Shown here: positions 9,002 through 18,516 of the stretch, in pieces
Position numbering within the stretch: the first letter of the stretch is position 1
How the letters are laid out: each line of letters begins with the position of its first letter
Assembly (NCBI GenBank): GCA_903889565.1
Contig: CAISYC010000055.1
Location: 1-46,119, forward strand
Length of the DNA stretch: 46,119 nt
Origin: an uncultured beta proteobacterium
GTDB lineage: Bacteria; Pseudomonadota; Gammaproteobacteria; Burkholderiales; SG8-41
Reading direction: 5' to 3'
The notes under the pieces: model-generated
What the model saw: the letters and a program-made list of their open reading frames with translations, nothing else
Databases searched by the model: none
Told to the model about the DNA's origin: nothing
Program-made: the position numbers and the translations under genes

Positions 9002-9775
9002 ATGAGCCCGCCCGCGGTGATAACGAAAGTGCGCGACTGGATCGCCGCCGCCCGACGCGTCGTCGTCCTGACCGGTGCCGGCGTTTCCACCGACTCGGGC
9101 ATTCCGGATTTTCGCGGGCCCAACGGCGTATGGACACGCAATCCGGCGGCGGAAAAACTCTCTGACTTCCGCTATTACCTCGCCGACCCCGACATTCGCC
9201 GCGCTGCGTGGCAAAGCCGGCTCGATCATCCGGCTTTCGGCGCGAAACCGAATCCGGGTCACCGCGCGCTTGCCGAACTGGAACGCCGCGGAAAACTGCA
9301 CGCGCTGATCACGCAGAACATCGACGGTCTGCATTTGCAGGCCGGCAATTCGAAGGTGCGCGTGTTCGAAGTGCATGGCAATGTGCACCAGGCGGTGTGC
9401 CTGTCCTGCGGCTGGAAGGGGCCGATGCAGACGGTGCTCGACCGCGTGCGCGCCGGCGAGGACGATCCGCCGTGCAAAGAGTGCGGCGGCATCCTCAAGA
9501 GCGACACCATTTCATTCGGCCAGCAACTGGTGCCGGCTGTGATCGACGGCGCCATGCGCGCTGCGCGGGAAGCCGACCTGTTGCTGACGGTCGGCACCAG
9601 CCTGCGCGTGTTTCCGATCGCCAACGCGGTGCCGGTGGCGCGCGATGCGGGCGCGCGCATCGTCATCATGAACGCCGAGGCCACGCAGTTCGACGACATC
9701 GCCGACGCGCGTCTCGACGGCCTGATCAGCGAGGAACTGCCGCAGGTCTGCGCGGCCTGGCCCAAGCGTGGTTGA
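9002..9775 (+). CDS. Sir2-family NAD-dependent protein deacylase (sirtuin)
   Basis: This 257-aa protein has the full sirtuin signature: LTGAGVSTDSGIPDFRG (about residues 23-39), ITQNIDGLHLQAG, the catalytic His in FEVHGNVHQAVC, and a zinc site formed by CLSCGW and CKECGG. LTVGTSLRVFP and IVIMNAEATQFD complete the NAD-binding fold. It removes acyl groups from protein lysines using NAD. The frame is open far upstream, but the ATG at 9002 is preceded by AAGGAG at good spacing and aligns with the family N-terminus. It starts the plus-strand run 9002-15304, and the next gene begins 40 nt after its stop. Confidence 0.95.
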   Translation: MSPPAVITKVRDWIAAARRVVVLTGAGVSTDSGIPDFRGPNGVWTRNPAAEKLSDFRYYLADPDIRRAAWQSRLDHPAFGAKPNPGHRALAELERRGKLHALITQNIDGLHLQAGNSKVRVFEVHGNVHQAVCLSCGWKGPMQTVLDRVRAGEDDPPCKECGGILKSDTISFGQQLVPAVIDGAMRAAREADLLLTVGTSLRVFPIANAVPVARDAGARIVIMNAEATQFDDIADARLDGLISEELPQVCAAWPKRG

Positions 9776-9815
9776 AAACATCAACGCCGCCCTGAAGCGG
9801 CCGGAGGAGATTCGC

Positions 9816-10658
9816 ATGGCGCAGGGAAAAAAAGTTTTGCCGCGGCGCGCGTTCCTGCGCGGGGCGGCGGCGCTGGCCGTTGGCGGCGCGGCGGCGGTTG
9901 CGCCGGTGCGTGCGGCGGATGGCAGCGCGCCGTCCGATCGCGCCCTGTGGATCACCTGGTATGACGTCGCGCCCGATGCCCGTCCTCGCTATCTCGACTG
10001 GCTGCACGGCACATATCTGCCGGCGCTGCTGGGGCGCGGCGGTTATCTGTGGGCGGCGCATTACGCCGCGGTCGAGCGCATGCGGACGATACGCCGCGAA
10101 AACGCGGTGGAAAATCCGGCGGTGGCCGGCGTGCCGCGCGGACGCCAGTTTTTGCTATTCGTCGGTGCCACCGATGCCGGCGTGTTCGGCACGCCGTCGC
10201 CGCAGATGCTGCAGGCAGCATTGCCGGAGGCCGACCGCCGCATGCTTGCGCTGCGTGACAACGTGCGCGAGAACATCATGGTCGAAGCATGGCGCGTCAA
10301 CGGACCGGAGCAAAAAAACGATGGCGGCATCACCGCCGCGCCCTGCATCCAGATCGGCAGTTTCAACTGCACGGTCGAGGACGAGCAGGAGATGCTGGCC
10401 TGGTACGCGCAGTCGCGCATGCCGGCGATGGAGAAACTGCCGGGCTGTGTGCGCACGCGCAAACTCGCCTCGGTGGCCGGCTGGGCGAAGCACGCGATTC
10501 TCTACGAGTACGCCTCGCTCGACGCGCGCAACCGGAGTTACCTCTCGATCGAGGACGGCAACCCGCAGGCCAAAGCCTGGGCTGACCGCATGGTGCCAAA
10601 GCTGATTCACGCGCCCGGCTCGGCCAATCTTGCCACCCGTATCTGGCCGGCGACGTAG
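9816..10658 (+). CDS. Tat-exported protein, probable dimeric alpha/beta-barrel fold, function unknown
   Basis: The ATG at 9816 has a strong GGAGGAG site and gives 280 aa. The N-terminus has a twin-arginine signal (PRRAFLRGAAALAVGG, cleaved near APVRAAD), which suggests export of a folded, perhaps cofactor-bearing protein. The mature part appears as two similar halves: ALWITWYDVAPDARPRYLDW near residue 40, and IGSFNCTVEDEQEMLAWY near residue 175. Each resembles the start of a ferredoxin-like, dimeric alpha/beta-barrel unit. I recognise no named family. It lies between the sirtuin and the cytochrome/propeller gene. Confidence 0.75.
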   Translation: MAQGKKVLPRRAFLRGAAALAVGGAAAVAPVRAADGSAPSDRALWITWYDVAPDARPRYLDWLHGTYLPALLGRGGYLWAAHYAAVERMRTIRRENAVENPAVAGVPRGRQFLLFVGATDAGVFGTPSPQMLQAALPEADRRMLALRDNVRENIMVEAWRVNGPEQKNDGGITAAPCIQIGSFNCTVEDEQEMLAWYAQSRMPAMEKLPGCVRTRKLASVAGWAKHAILYEYASLDARNRSYLSIEDGNPQAKAWADRMVPKLIHAPGSANLATRIWPAT

Positions 10659-10777
10659 CGGCGCAGGCGAAGCCCGCTACGCGCGTGTCGTGGCGGCGCT
10701 GTCCGGCGAGGCTGCGCGGTCTGTAGCATAATGCGCGCTTTCCGGCGCTCAAAAAAACCACTGGAGGGTTGCGGATC

Positions 10778-12001
10778 ATGAATGCGAACATCAGATTGTT
10801 GTGCATGGCGTCGGCTTTGCTCGGCGCCGCGGCGCAGGCGGCCGACCTGGCGATGCCCGAGGGCAACGGCAAGCAAATCGTGCAGAGCGCCTGCGTTATC
10901 TGTCATGAAATTGATCCGATTCTGCGCTCCGGCTACGACGAGGAGTCGTGGCGCAACAACATCAACATGATGGTCAACATCGGCGCGCCGGTGCCGAAGG
11001 AAGAAGTCGAAAACGTCATCCAGTATCTCGCGAAGAACTTCCCGGAAAAACCGAAGCCGCCGGCGGTATTGGTGGCGGGCGACGTCAAGGCGTCGATCGA
11101 GGAATGGCCGGTGCCGACGCCGGGTTCGCGCCCGCATGATCCGCTGGCAACACCCGACGGCGCGATCTGGTATTCGGGGCAGTTTGCCAACGTGCTCGGC
11201 CGGCTCGATCCGGTCACCAAACAGATCAGGGAGTACAAACTCGATCCGATGACCGGCCCGCACGGCCTGATCAACGATAAGGACGGCAACATCTGGTATG
11301 CCTCGAATTTCGGCAGCCACATCGGCAGGCTCGATCCGAAGACCGGCAAGTTCGTCAAATATCCGATGCCCGATCCCAAGGTCAAGGATGTGCACACGCT
11401 GATCTGGGGCCATAACGGCATGCTTTACTTCACGGCGCAGGTCGGCAACGTCGTCGGCCGCCTCAATCCGCAGACCGGCGAAATCAGGCTGATGCCGTCG
11501 CCGACGGCGAAGTCGCGGCCTTATGGTCTGGTCGTCAACTCGAAAGGCATCCCGTTCTTCGTCGAGTTCGGCACCAACAAGGTCTCCAGCATCGATCCGG
11601 ATACGCTGGCGATTACGGAATACGAAATGCCGCACAAGGAAAGCCGTCCGCGCCGCATTGCCATCACCAGCGACGACGTGATCTGGTTGTCCGATTACGC
11701 GCGCGGCTACCTGGTGCGTTTCGATCCGGCCAGCGGCAAGTTCACCGAGTATCCGTCGCCGAGCGGGCCGAAGGCGCAGCCCTACGGCATCACCGCGGTC
11801 AAGGATGTGATCTGGTACAACGAGTCGAACGCGAAGCCGAACACCATCGTGCGTTTCGATCCGAAGACCGAGAAGTTCCAGTCCTGGGCGATTCCGTCAG
11901 GCGGCAAGGTTGTGCGTAACGTCAGCGTGACGCGCGACGGCAATATTGCGATTGCATGCAGCGGCATGAACCGCATCGGTCTGGTCACCATCCAGCAGTA
12001 A
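10778..12001 (+). CDS. Exported cytochrome c / virginiamycin-B-lyase-like beta-propeller fusion
   Basis: The 407-aa product starts at the ATG at 10778 behind GGAGGG; an in-frame TTG 9 nt earlier is less likely. A signal peptide (to about residue 21) is followed by a small c-type cytochrome domain with CVICH (39-43) binding heme covalently. From about residue 105 come repeated blades ending G-R-L-D-P-x-T-x-x, for example LGRLDPVTKQIREYKLD, IGRLDPKTGKFVKYP and VGRLNPQTGEIRL, a Vgb-like propeller. I would not read it as an antibiotic-resistance gene: the heme domain and the location suggest a periplasmic redox enzyme or lactone-lyase-like protein. It is followed closely by a Bug receptor and resembles in plan the larger protein at 34786. 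Confidence 0.88.
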   Translation: MNANIRLLCMASALLGAAAQAADLAMPEGNGKQIVQSACVICHEIDPILRSGYDEESWRNNINMMVNIGAPVPKEEVENVIQYLAKNFPEKPKPPAVLVAGDVKASIEEWPVPTPGSRPHDPLATPDGAIWYSGQFANVLGRLDPVTKQIREYKLDPMTGPHGLINDKDGNIWYASNFGSHIGRLDPKTGKFVKYPMPDPKVKDVHTLIWGHNGMLYFTAQVGNVVGRLNPQTGEIRLMPSPTAKSRPYGLVVNSKGIPFFVEFGTNKVSSIDPDTLAITEYEMPHKESRPRRIAITSDDVIWLSDYARGYLVRFDPASGKFTEYPSPSGPKAQPYGITAVKDVIWYNESNAKPNTIVRFDPKTEKFQSWAIPSGGKVVRNVSVTRDGNIAIACSGMNRIGLVTIQQ

Positions 12002-12011
12002 TCAGGGTTTG

Positions 12012-12974
12012 ATGACCGCGGCGCGCACGGCGATTGTGATCCTCGCATTGGCCTGCGCGCAATCCCCGTTTGCCCAGCCATTTCCGACCAAGCCGGTGCG
12101 GCTGATCGTCGGCTTCGCGCCCGGCGGCGGCACCGATCTGGCGGCGCGTTATGTCGCGGCCGGGTTGGCCGAACTTTGGGGCAATACGGTACTGGTCGAT
12201 AACCGCGCCGGCGCCGGCGGCAACGTCGCCACCGAGATCACGGCGCGCGCGGCGCCCGACGGCTACACGGTGACGCTGTGCACCATCGGGCATGCGATCA
12301 CCGCCGCGCGCATGAAGCTGCCGTACGATTCGATCCGCGATTTCTCATTCATCTCGATGGTCGGCGCGATGCCCAATCTGTTGATGGCGCATCCGGCGCA
12401 GCCGTTCCGCAACGTCGGCGACATCGTCGTTTATGCGAAAGCGAACCCGGGCAAACTCGCCTTCGGCACTTCCGGCGTGGGCGCCTCGCCGCATCTGTCG
12501 ATGGAGTTGTTCAAGTCGATGACCGCCATCAACATCGTGCATGTGCCGTACAAGGGCTCGGCGCCGGCGCTGGCCGACGTGATGGGCGGGCAGATTCCAT
12601 TGAGCATCGGCAATCTGCCGGGGGCGCCGCTGGCGGCGGTGAAGTCGGGCCGCCTGCGCGGCGTCGGCGTCACCACCGCGAAGCGCAGCGCACGCGCGCC
12701 GGAGGTGCCGACCTTCGCCGAGGGCGGCGTGCCCGGCTACGACGTGGCCGGCTGGTACGGCATCTGCGGCCCGGCCGGATTGCCGAAGGCGGTGCTGGCA
12801 AAATTCAACGACGGTCTGGTCAGGGTGCTCGGTTCGGCCGACATGCAGCAGAAACTCGGTGATCAGGGCATTGACGTGGTTTCCTCGTCGCCGGAACAGT
12901 TTCTCGCCTATGTCAAAAGCGAAATGGCGAAGTGGGCTAAGGTGGTGAAGGAGGCCGGTCTCGTCGGCGATTGA
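12012..12974 (+). CDS. Bug/TctC-family periplasmic substrate-binding receptor
   Basis: This 320-aa receptor begins at an ATG 10 nt after the cytochrome/propeller gene (an in-frame TTG lies just before it). Signal peptide: TAIVILALACAQSPFAQ. The ligand-loop signature is FPTKPVRLIVGFAPGGGTDL, followed by VLVDNRAGAGGNVATE and HVPYKGSAPALADVMGGQI. The close spacing implies co-transcription with the propeller protein, which may process the same ligand. Its stop overlaps a possible TTG of the next frame. Confidence 0.93.
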   Translation: MTAARTAIVILALACAQSPFAQPFPTKPVRLIVGFAPGGGTDLAARYVAAGLAELWGNTVLVDNRAGAGGNVATEITARAAPDGYTVTLCTIGHAITAARMKLPYDSIRDFSFISMVGAMPNLLMAHPAQPFRNVGDIVVYAKANPGKLAFGTSGVGASPHLSMELFKSMTAINIVHVPYKGSAPALADVMGGQIPLSIGNLPGAPLAAVKSGRLRGVGVTTAKRSARAPEVPTFAEGGVPGYDVAGWYGICGPAGLPKAVLAKFNDGLVRVLGSADMQQKLGDQGIDVVSSSPEQFLAYVKSEMAKWAKVVKEAGLVGD

Positions 12975-13015
12975 TCGTGGTGATTGAAACTTATTGGCGC
13001 GTCCGCTTGAAGGCC

Positions 13016-14308
13016 ATGATGCATTCCATGTCGCGTGCCATGCTGGCGGTGATGCTCTTCTGTGCGGTGACGGCGGTGCGCGCGCAACCGGCGCCGGCAG
13101 ATTATGTCGCCACCGCTACGAGCGAGGTGATCGCCAATTTCCGGCGGCAGATCGCGTTGCACGAGGCGGCCACGACGTCGCGCGCGCTGACCCAGGCCGG
13201 CCAGTATCTGTTTTTCCGCAATCGCCAGTTGATTGCGCAGCTGGTCGATTATCTGGCGCAGCCGCCGCTCGAACAAACCGCGCCGCGCATCGTTGCGCTG
13301 CTGGAATTGCTCGACGCTCGCAGCGACTGGCGCGATATCGATCGTATCGCATTGCTCGGCGTGATCAATGAAACGCGGTTGCGCTTGCCGCTCGGGCATC
13401 CGCTGGCTGCGCGCCTGACCAAGGCGCGTGAAGAGATCATCGCGGTGCGCAGCGCCTACAACCGCGAAGTCACGGCGGCGCTGGCCAGACGCGCGGCGGG
13501 CGGCGCCGGTGCGCGGCCCGAATGGAATGCCTACACGGCACTGGTGCGCGAGCAATATCCGGTGGCGCGCATTCTCGAAGACCTCAAGCCGGAACTGGCG
13601 GATGCGTCGCCGGGTCGCGCCGACCCGCGGGTGGCGCGCGCGCTCGATGACGAATGGAGCGACGGCCGGCTGCCGCCGAAGACCGTGCTGCTGACGTTCG
13701 ACGACGGTCCGCATCCGCAGTTCACGGTTGAAATACTGCAGATCCTTGCGCATTACGGCCTGCGCGCGATTTTTTTCGAGGTCGGCCAGAATCTGGGCGC
13801 CGCCGGCGACGGGCCTGCGCAGGTCACGCGCAACGCCGCGGTGGTGGCGGAAATCCTGCGTGGCGGGCACGCCATCGGCAACCACAGTTTCAGCCATCCA
13901 CTGCTGCCGAAACTGGCCGCCGCGCAGATCGACGATGAAATCGACGTCACGCAGGGTCTGCTGTCCGCCGCCGCGCCCGGGCATGCGGCGCTGTTCCGGC
14001 CGCCCTACGGCGCGCGCAACGATCTGGTGCTGGGCGAAATCGCCGAACGCGGACTGCGCTCGGTGTTGTGGAACATCGATTCGCGCGACTGGGCCGATCC
14101 GATTCCGCAATCGATCGCGCAGCGCGTGATCGACGAGGCCGAGCACGAAGGGCGCGGTATCATTTTGTTTCACGACATTCACGGCCGCTCGGTGCAGGCG
14201 CTGCCGATCGCGATCGAGGGCCTGCTCAAGCGCGGATTTCATTTCGCGCACTGGGACAAGGACAGTGGCGCGCTCGCGGTCGATGCCGCGCCGGCAAAGA
14301 AAGAATAA
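13016..14308 (+). CDS. Exported polysaccharide deacetylase (NodB domain) with extra N-terminal region
   Basis: The C-terminal half is a carbohydrate esterase family 4 / NodB domain that removes N-acetyl groups from amino sugars with a metal ion. All motifs are visible: LLTFDDGPHP (Asp229, Asp230), IGNHSFSHP (H-S-x-x-H), LFRPPYGARND, LWNIDSRDW and IILFHDIHG. The first ~210 residues form a helical region (RQIALHEAATTSRALTQAGQ and so on) that I do not recognise. The frame opens with a TTG at 12971 overlapping the Bug stop. I chose the ATG at 13016 because it has a GAAGG site and gives a standard signal peptide (MLAVMLFCAVTAVRAQ). Its position between two Bug genes is odd for a cell-wall enzyme. 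Confidence 0.9.
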   Translation: MMHSMSRAMLAVMLFCAVTAVRAQPAPADYVATATSEVIANFRRQIALHEAATTSRALTQAGQYLFFRNRQLIAQLVDYLAQPPLEQTAPRIVALLELLDARSDWRDIDRIALLGVINETRLRLPLGHPLAARLTKAREEIIAVRSAYNREVTAALARRAAGGAGARPEWNAYTALVREQYPVARILEDLKPELADASPGRADPRVARALDDEWSDGRLPPKTVLLTFDDGPHPQFTVEILQILAHYGLRAIFFEVGQNLGAAGDGPAQVTRNAAVVAEILRGGHAIGNHSFSHPLLPKLAAAQIDDEIDVTQGLLSAAAPGHAALFRPPYGARNDLVLGEIAERGLRSVLWNIDSRDWADPIPQSIAQRVIDEAEHEGRGIILFHDIHGRSVQALPIAIEGLLKRGFHFAHWDKDSGALAVDAAPAKKE

Positions 14309-14338
14309 GCGGCTGCGGCTGGACAGGGGGAGGGCAGC

Positions 14339-15304
14339 ATGAAAATGCGGCAAGTTCTGGCGGCACTGCTATGGGTGCCGGCGCTGGCGCTGGCGCAGGC
14401 GCAGGGTTATCCGGTGAAGGCGATCCGCGTCATCAATCCGTACACGCCCGGCGGCGGCGTCGATGCGCTGTTCCGCCCGCTCGCGCAGAAAATGAGCGAG
14501 GCTCTGAAGCAGCAGATCGTGGTCGATAACCGGCCGGGCGCCAACGGCATGATCGGCATGGAGGCGGCGGCGAAGGCCGCGCCAGACGGTTATACGCTGG
14601 TGGTCAGCACCACCGGAGCGCTGGCGATGAACGTCAGCGTTTACAAAAAAGTGCCGTTCGATCCGGTCAGGGATTATGTGCCGATCTCGAATTACGCCGA
14701 GTCGCCTTTCATGCTCGCCGCGCATCCGTCGGTGCCGGCAAAAAATATCCGCGAACTGATCGCGCTCGCAAAGTCCCATCCCGAGCAGCTGACCTACGCC
14801 AGCTTCGGTGTCGGCAGCTCGGCGCATCTGGGCATGGAACTGCTCAGCATGCTGGCCGGCGTAAAAATGATCCATGTGCCCTACAAGGGCAGCGTGCCGA
14901 TGGTCACCGACCTCGTCGCCGGCCACGTCATGCTGAGTCTCGATTCGGTTCAATCGCTGATGCCGGTGCTGCGCGACGGCCGTGTCAGGGCGATCGGCAT
15001 CGCCGCGGCGAAACGTTCGCCCGCCGCGCCTGACATCCCGACCATCATCGAATCCGGTCTGCCGGGTTTTGAAGTCGGCTCATGGTACGGTCTGCTCGCA
15101 CCCGCGGGCACGCCGCCGGAGATCATCAAGCGCCTGCATGCCGAGGTGGTCAGGGCGCTGGCTTCCAGCGAGGTGCGCGAGCGCTTTCAGTCCTTCGGCA
15201 GCGAGCCGCTTGGCAACTCGCCCGACGAATTTGCCGCGCAGATCAGGAGCGACATTGCGAAGTGGGCGAAGGTGGCGAAGTCGGCCAATGTGCGGGCGGA
15301 TTGA
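14339..15304 (+). CDS. Bug/TctC-family periplasmic substrate-binding receptor
   Basis: The 321-aa receptor has a strong GGGGAGGG site, a signal peptide (ALLWVPALALAQAQ) and the signature YPVKAIRVINPYTPGGGVDA. The Asn-Pro-Tyr of this loop differs from the other receptors here. VVDNRPGANGMIG and HVPYKGSVPMVTDLVAGHV follow. It ends the plus-strand run before the ribonucleotide reductase. Confidence 0.93.
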   Translation: MKMRQVLAALLWVPALALAQAQGYPVKAIRVINPYTPGGGVDALFRPLAQKMSEALKQQIVVDNRPGANGMIGMEAAAKAAPDGYTLVVSTTGALAMNVSVYKKVPFDPVRDYVPISNYAESPFMLAAHPSVPAKNIRELIALAKSHPEQLTYASFGVGSSAHLGMELLSMLAGVKMIHVPYKGSVPMVTDLVAGHVMLSLDSVQSLMPVLRDGRVRAIGIAAAKRSPAAPDIPTIIESGLPGFEVGSWYGLLAPAGTPPEIIKRLHAEVVRALASSEVRERFQSFGSEPLGNSPDEFAAQIRSDIAKWAKVAKSANVRAD

Positions 15305-15425
15305 GCGCCCCGCGACGGTGCATGAGGCGGCGTTTTCGCTCGACAAAACGGTGGAAAACCGCGCCCGCATTGGCTCCGCGGGTTTCTTGAAGTTGTGCAT
15401 CAGAAAATCGGCAATGTCCATTGAT

Positions 15426-15466
15426 TTGATATGCATCAGAGGGCTTGCAGAAGAGGCGGATACGAT
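15426..15466 (+). promoter_or_regulatory. FNR-type box and possible promoter of the class II ribonucleotide reductase
   Basis: TTGAT-ATGC-ATCAG (15426-15439) matches nine of ten defined positions of the FNR/Anr/Dnr consensus TTGAT-N4-ATCAA. A -10-like TACGAT (15461-15466) would put the box centre near -41, the class II activation position. TAGAAT (15467-15472) is a second -10 candidate, with TTGCAG at 15445. FNR-family control of oxygen-independent reductases is known in pseudomonads; here it is inferred from the motif. Confidence 0.5.
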
Positions 15467-15511
15467 TAGAATGCTCGGTTAAGACCAATCAAACGGGAAG
15501 GCCAAAAAAAT

Positions 15512-18361
15512 ATGAAACTCGACGACTCCAGGCTCGCAATCCCCGATCAGCAGGTCAGCATCGATGTCCTGTTGGAGAAATACGCAAAAGGCGGCGAGCA
15601 GACAGTCGACGAGGTTCGAAAGCGGGTGGCCAAGGCCCTGGCCGCAATTGAAAAAGATCCGGCGCACTGGGAAAACGAATTTTTCCATGCGCTGCGCGGC
15701 GGCTTCATTCCCGGGGGGCGCGTCAATTCCGCCGCCGGCACCGATCTCAAAGCCACACTGATCAACTGTTTCGTGCAACCGGTCGGCGACTCGGTGTCGC
15801 AGGCGGTCGATGGCAAGCCCGGTATCTATGTCGCGTTGATGGAGGCGGCCGAGACGATGCGGCGCGGCGGCGGCGTCGGTTACGACTTTTCGTCGATCCG
15901 GCCGAAGGGCGCCTACGTCAAGGGCACGCATTCCTCCGCCAGCGGCCCGATCTCTTATATGCGCGTGTTCGACCGCAGCTGCGAGACGGTGGAGTCGGCC
16001 GGCGCGCGGCGCGGCGCGCAGATGGGCATCCTGCGCTGCGATCATCCGGACGTCGAGGAATTCATCCACGCCAAGGATCACGGCGATCTCAAAAATTTCA
16101 ATGTCAGCGTGGCGGTGACAGACGCCTTCATGCGCGCGGTCGAGAGCGACGGCCCGTGGGAACTGGTGCACAAGGCGAAGCCGCGCGGCAAGGACGGCGT
16201 GGCGCCGGTGCAGCGCGCCGACGGCAACTGGGTCTATACCACCGAGAAGGCGCGTGACCTCTGGCAGCAGATCATGCAATCGACCTATCACCACGCCGAA
16301 CCGGGCGTGGTCTTCATCGACCGCATGAACGAAGACGACAACCTGTCGTACTGCGAAACGATCGAAGCCACCAATCCCTGCGGCGAGCAGCCGCTGCCGT
16401 CATACGGCTGCTGCTGCCTCGGCAGCATCAACCTGACGCGTTTCGTCGTCGATGCCTTCACGCCGAAGGCGCGCTTCGATTTCGGCGCTTTCGGTCGCGT
16501 CGTGCGCCCATCGGTGCGCATGCTCGACAACGTGCTAGACGTCACCGTGTGGCCGCTCGAATTGCAGCACAAAGAGGCGCAGGCCAAGCGCCGTGTCGGT
16601 CTCGGCTTCACCGGCCTCGGCGACACGCTGATCATGCTCGGTCTCAAATACGACACCGAAGAAGCGCGCGTGATGGGCGCGAAAATCGCCGAAGCGATGC
16701 GCGACGAGTCGTACGCCGCCTCCGCTGAAATCGCCAAGGAGAAGGGCGCCTTTCCGCTGTTCGATGCCGCGCAGTACCTCGCCGAGCCGCGTTTCGCTTC
16801 GCGTCTGCCGGATCAGGTCAAGCAGGACATCGCGCGCCACGGCATGCGCAACAGCCACCTCTTGTCGATCGCGCCCACCGGCACCATTTCGCTGGCCTTC
16901 GCCGACAACGCCTCGAACGGCATCGAGCCGCCGTATTCCTGGACCTATCAGCGCAAGAAGCGTGAAGCCGACGGTTCGAAGAAAACCTACGACGTCGAGG
17001 ACTACGCATGGCGCCTCTACAAGCATATCGGCGGTGATGTCGAGAAACTGCCGCCGCAGTTTGTTACCGCGCTGGAAATCTCCGCGCTCGATCACATGCG
17101 CATGGTCGCGGTGGTCGCGCCCTTTGTCGATTCGGCGATCAGCAAGACGGTCAACGTGCCCGAAGATTATCCGTACGCGCAGTTCGAGAGTCTGTACATG
17201 GAAGCGTGGAAGGCCGGACTCAAGGGCATCACCACCTACCGCCCGAACGCGGTGCTGGGCAGCGTGCTCTCGGTCGGCACCGAAACCAAACCGGCGCAGG
17301 CGCAACCGAACGATCTCGATACTTCGGATGTCGATCGCCGCATCCGGCTCGACGCGGCGCCGGAACCGGCCTTGTGCAGCCTGCGCTGGCCCGGCCGTCC
17401 GGGCCTGCCCGGCGGCAATCCGTCGTGGACCTATATGGTCGAATCGCCGTTCGGGCGCTTCGCGATTTTCGTCGGCCACGTCGAGAACGGCACACAATAT
17501 CCGTTCGAAGTCTGGGTCAACGGCAACGAGCAGCCGCGCGGTATCGGCGCGGTGGCGAAAACGCTGTCGATGGACATGCGCGCGCAGGACAAGAAGTGGC
17601 TGCGCACCAAACTCGACATGCTGGCGCGTTCCGGCGGCGACGCCTTCGGTTGCGCGCTGCCGCCCGAGGGTAAAGTCACGCGCGTGCCCAGTGTGGTCGC
17701 GGCCTTCGCGCGCATCGTGCGTTTCCGTGTTGATCAACTGGGCGCCTTGAAGCACGACGACGGCAAATCGCCGGTGTTGGACGCCTTGTTCGCCAAAAAG
17801 GAACCGAAGACCGGCACCGACGGCACCATGTCGTGGACGGTCGATATTCTGAATCCGGTGTCGGGTGACGACTTCGTGCTGATGCTGAAGGAACTGGTGC
17901 TGCCCAACGGTCAGCGCCGTCCGTATTCGGTGTGGCTGGCCGGCGTCTATCCGCGCGCGCTCGACGGGCTGTGCAAACTCCTCTCGCTCGACATGCGCGT
18001 GATCGATCCGGCGTGGATCGGCATGAAGCTGAGGAAACTCCTGTCGTACGACGAGCCGCTCGGCGACTTCATGGCGCGCGTGCCCGGCGAGGACCGCCAG
18101 CAGAATTTCCCGAGTACCGTGGCCTATATGGCGCGGTTGATCATCCACCGCTTCGCCATGCTCGGCATACTCGACGAGCGCGGTTTCCCGGTGACCGACA
18201 TGGGCGTGCTCGAAATGCCCGAAGAGGATCGTCGAGGCAGCGATTACGCGCTGAAGCCCGTGCACGGCAAGCCATGCAAGGAATGCGGCAATGCCGCGGT
18301 CATCAAAAAGGATGGTTGCGAGTTTTGCACGGCGTGCGGGGCGATTGGGGCGTGCGGTTGA
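15512..18361 (+). CDS. nrdJ: Adenosylcobalamin-dependent class II ribonucleoside-diphosphate reductase
   Basis: The 949-aa enzyme makes deoxyribonucleotides with a B12-derived thiyl radical and needs no oxygen. The catalytic core has [15 protein letters not shown]: Asn288, radical Cys290 and Glu292, with Cys301 eleven residues later as in the Thermotoga enzyme. The partner redox cysteine is probably Cys86 (LINCFVQP). [12 protein letters not shown] and [14 protein letters not shown] are also conserved. After about residue 620 there are two successive TSCPD-like domains (starting near [13 protein letters not shown] and [15 protein letters not shown]). The C-terminus is a four-cysteine ribbon, CKECG...CEFCTACG, that should re-reduce the active site. 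GGAAGG precedes the ATG. I see no B12 riboswitch in the 207-bp leader. An FNR-type box lies upstream and a strong terminator downstream. Confidence 0.95.
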   Translation: MKLDDSRLAIPDQQVSIDVLLEKYAKGGEQTVDEVRKRVAKALAAIEKDPAHWENEFFHALRGGFIPGGRVNSAAGTDLKATLINCFVQPVGDSVSQAVDGKPGIYVALMEAAETMRRGGGVGYDFSSIRPKGAYVKGTHSSASGPISYMRVFDRSCETVESAGARRGAQMGILRCDHPDVEEFIHAKDHGDLKNFNVSVAVTDAFMRAVESDGPWELVHKAKPRGKDGVAPVQRADGNWVYTTEKARDLWQQIMQSTYHHAEPGVVFIDRMNEDDNLSYCETIEATNPCGEQPLPSYGCCCLGSINLTRFVVDAFTPKARFDFGAFGRVVRPSVRMLDNVLDVTVWPLELQHKEAQAKRRVGLGFTGLGDTLIMLGLKYDTEEARVMGAKIAEAMRDESYAASAEIAKEKGAFPLFDAAQYLAEPRFASRLPDQVKQDIARHGMRNSHLLSIAPTGTISLAFADNASNGIEPPYSWTYQRKKREADGSKKTYDVEDYAWRLYKHIGGDVEKLPPQFVTALEISALDHMRMVAVVAPFVDSAISKTVNVPEDYPYAQFESLYMEAWKAGLKGITTYRPNAVLGSVLSVGTETKPAQAQPNDLDTSDVDRRIRLDAAPEPALCSLRWPGRPGLPGGNPSWTYMVESPFGRFAIFVGHVENGTQYPFEVWVNGNEQPRGIGAVAKTLSMDMRAQDKKWLRTKLDMLARSGGDAFGCALPPEGKVTRVPSVVAAFARIVRFRVDQLGALKHDDGKSPVLDALFAKKEPKTGTDGTMSWTVDILNPVSGDDFVLMLKELVLPNGQRRPYSVWLAGVYPRALDGLCKLLSLDMRVIDPAWIGMKLRKLLSYDEPLGDFMARVPGEDRQQNFPSTVAYMARLIIHRFAMLGILDERGFPVTDMGVLEMPEEDRRGSDYALKPVHGKPCKECGNAAVIKKDGCEFCTACGAIGACG

Positions 18362-18381
18362 TTTAATTCAGCGGGTTGTTT

Positions 18382-18416
18382 ACGAAGGGGGCAACTTGTT
18401 GCCCCCTTCGTTTTTG
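18382..18416 (+). terminator. Rho-independent terminator of nrdJ
   Basis: A 13-bp perfect stem (ACGAAGGGGGCAA with its complement), loop CTTG, then TTTTTG. It begins 21 nt after the nrdJ stop. Confidence 0.93.
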
Positions 18417-18451
18417 TGCTTGCCCGATTCAATATGCATTTGGTGTAGTAG

Positions 18452-18477
18452 GGCGGAAAAGCGAAGCGCATTCCGCC
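18452..18477. repeat. Short palindromic intergenic repeat
   Basis: GGCGGAA and TTCCGCC pair around an inner GCG/CGC stem. Similar GGCGGAA...TTCCGCC elements occur between genes in many betaproteobacteria, as far as I recall. It lies in the gene-free stretch after nrdJ. Confidence 0.55.
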
Positions 18478-18516
18478 GGATGGATCTAAATTTGAATATG
18501 CGAGTCGCTCCCGAGA

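Noticed and set aside
10778-12001. Virginiamycin B lyase (streptogramin resistance)
   Set aside because: The propeller resembles Vgb, but a heme c domain, a signal peptide and the Bug operon context fit a different periplasmic role. Resistance is not supported.
15305-15511. Cobalamin riboswitch before nrdJ
   Set aside because: I looked for the B12-box and the expected multi-stem layout and saw neither. The leader instead holds an FNR-type box and a promoter-like sequence.
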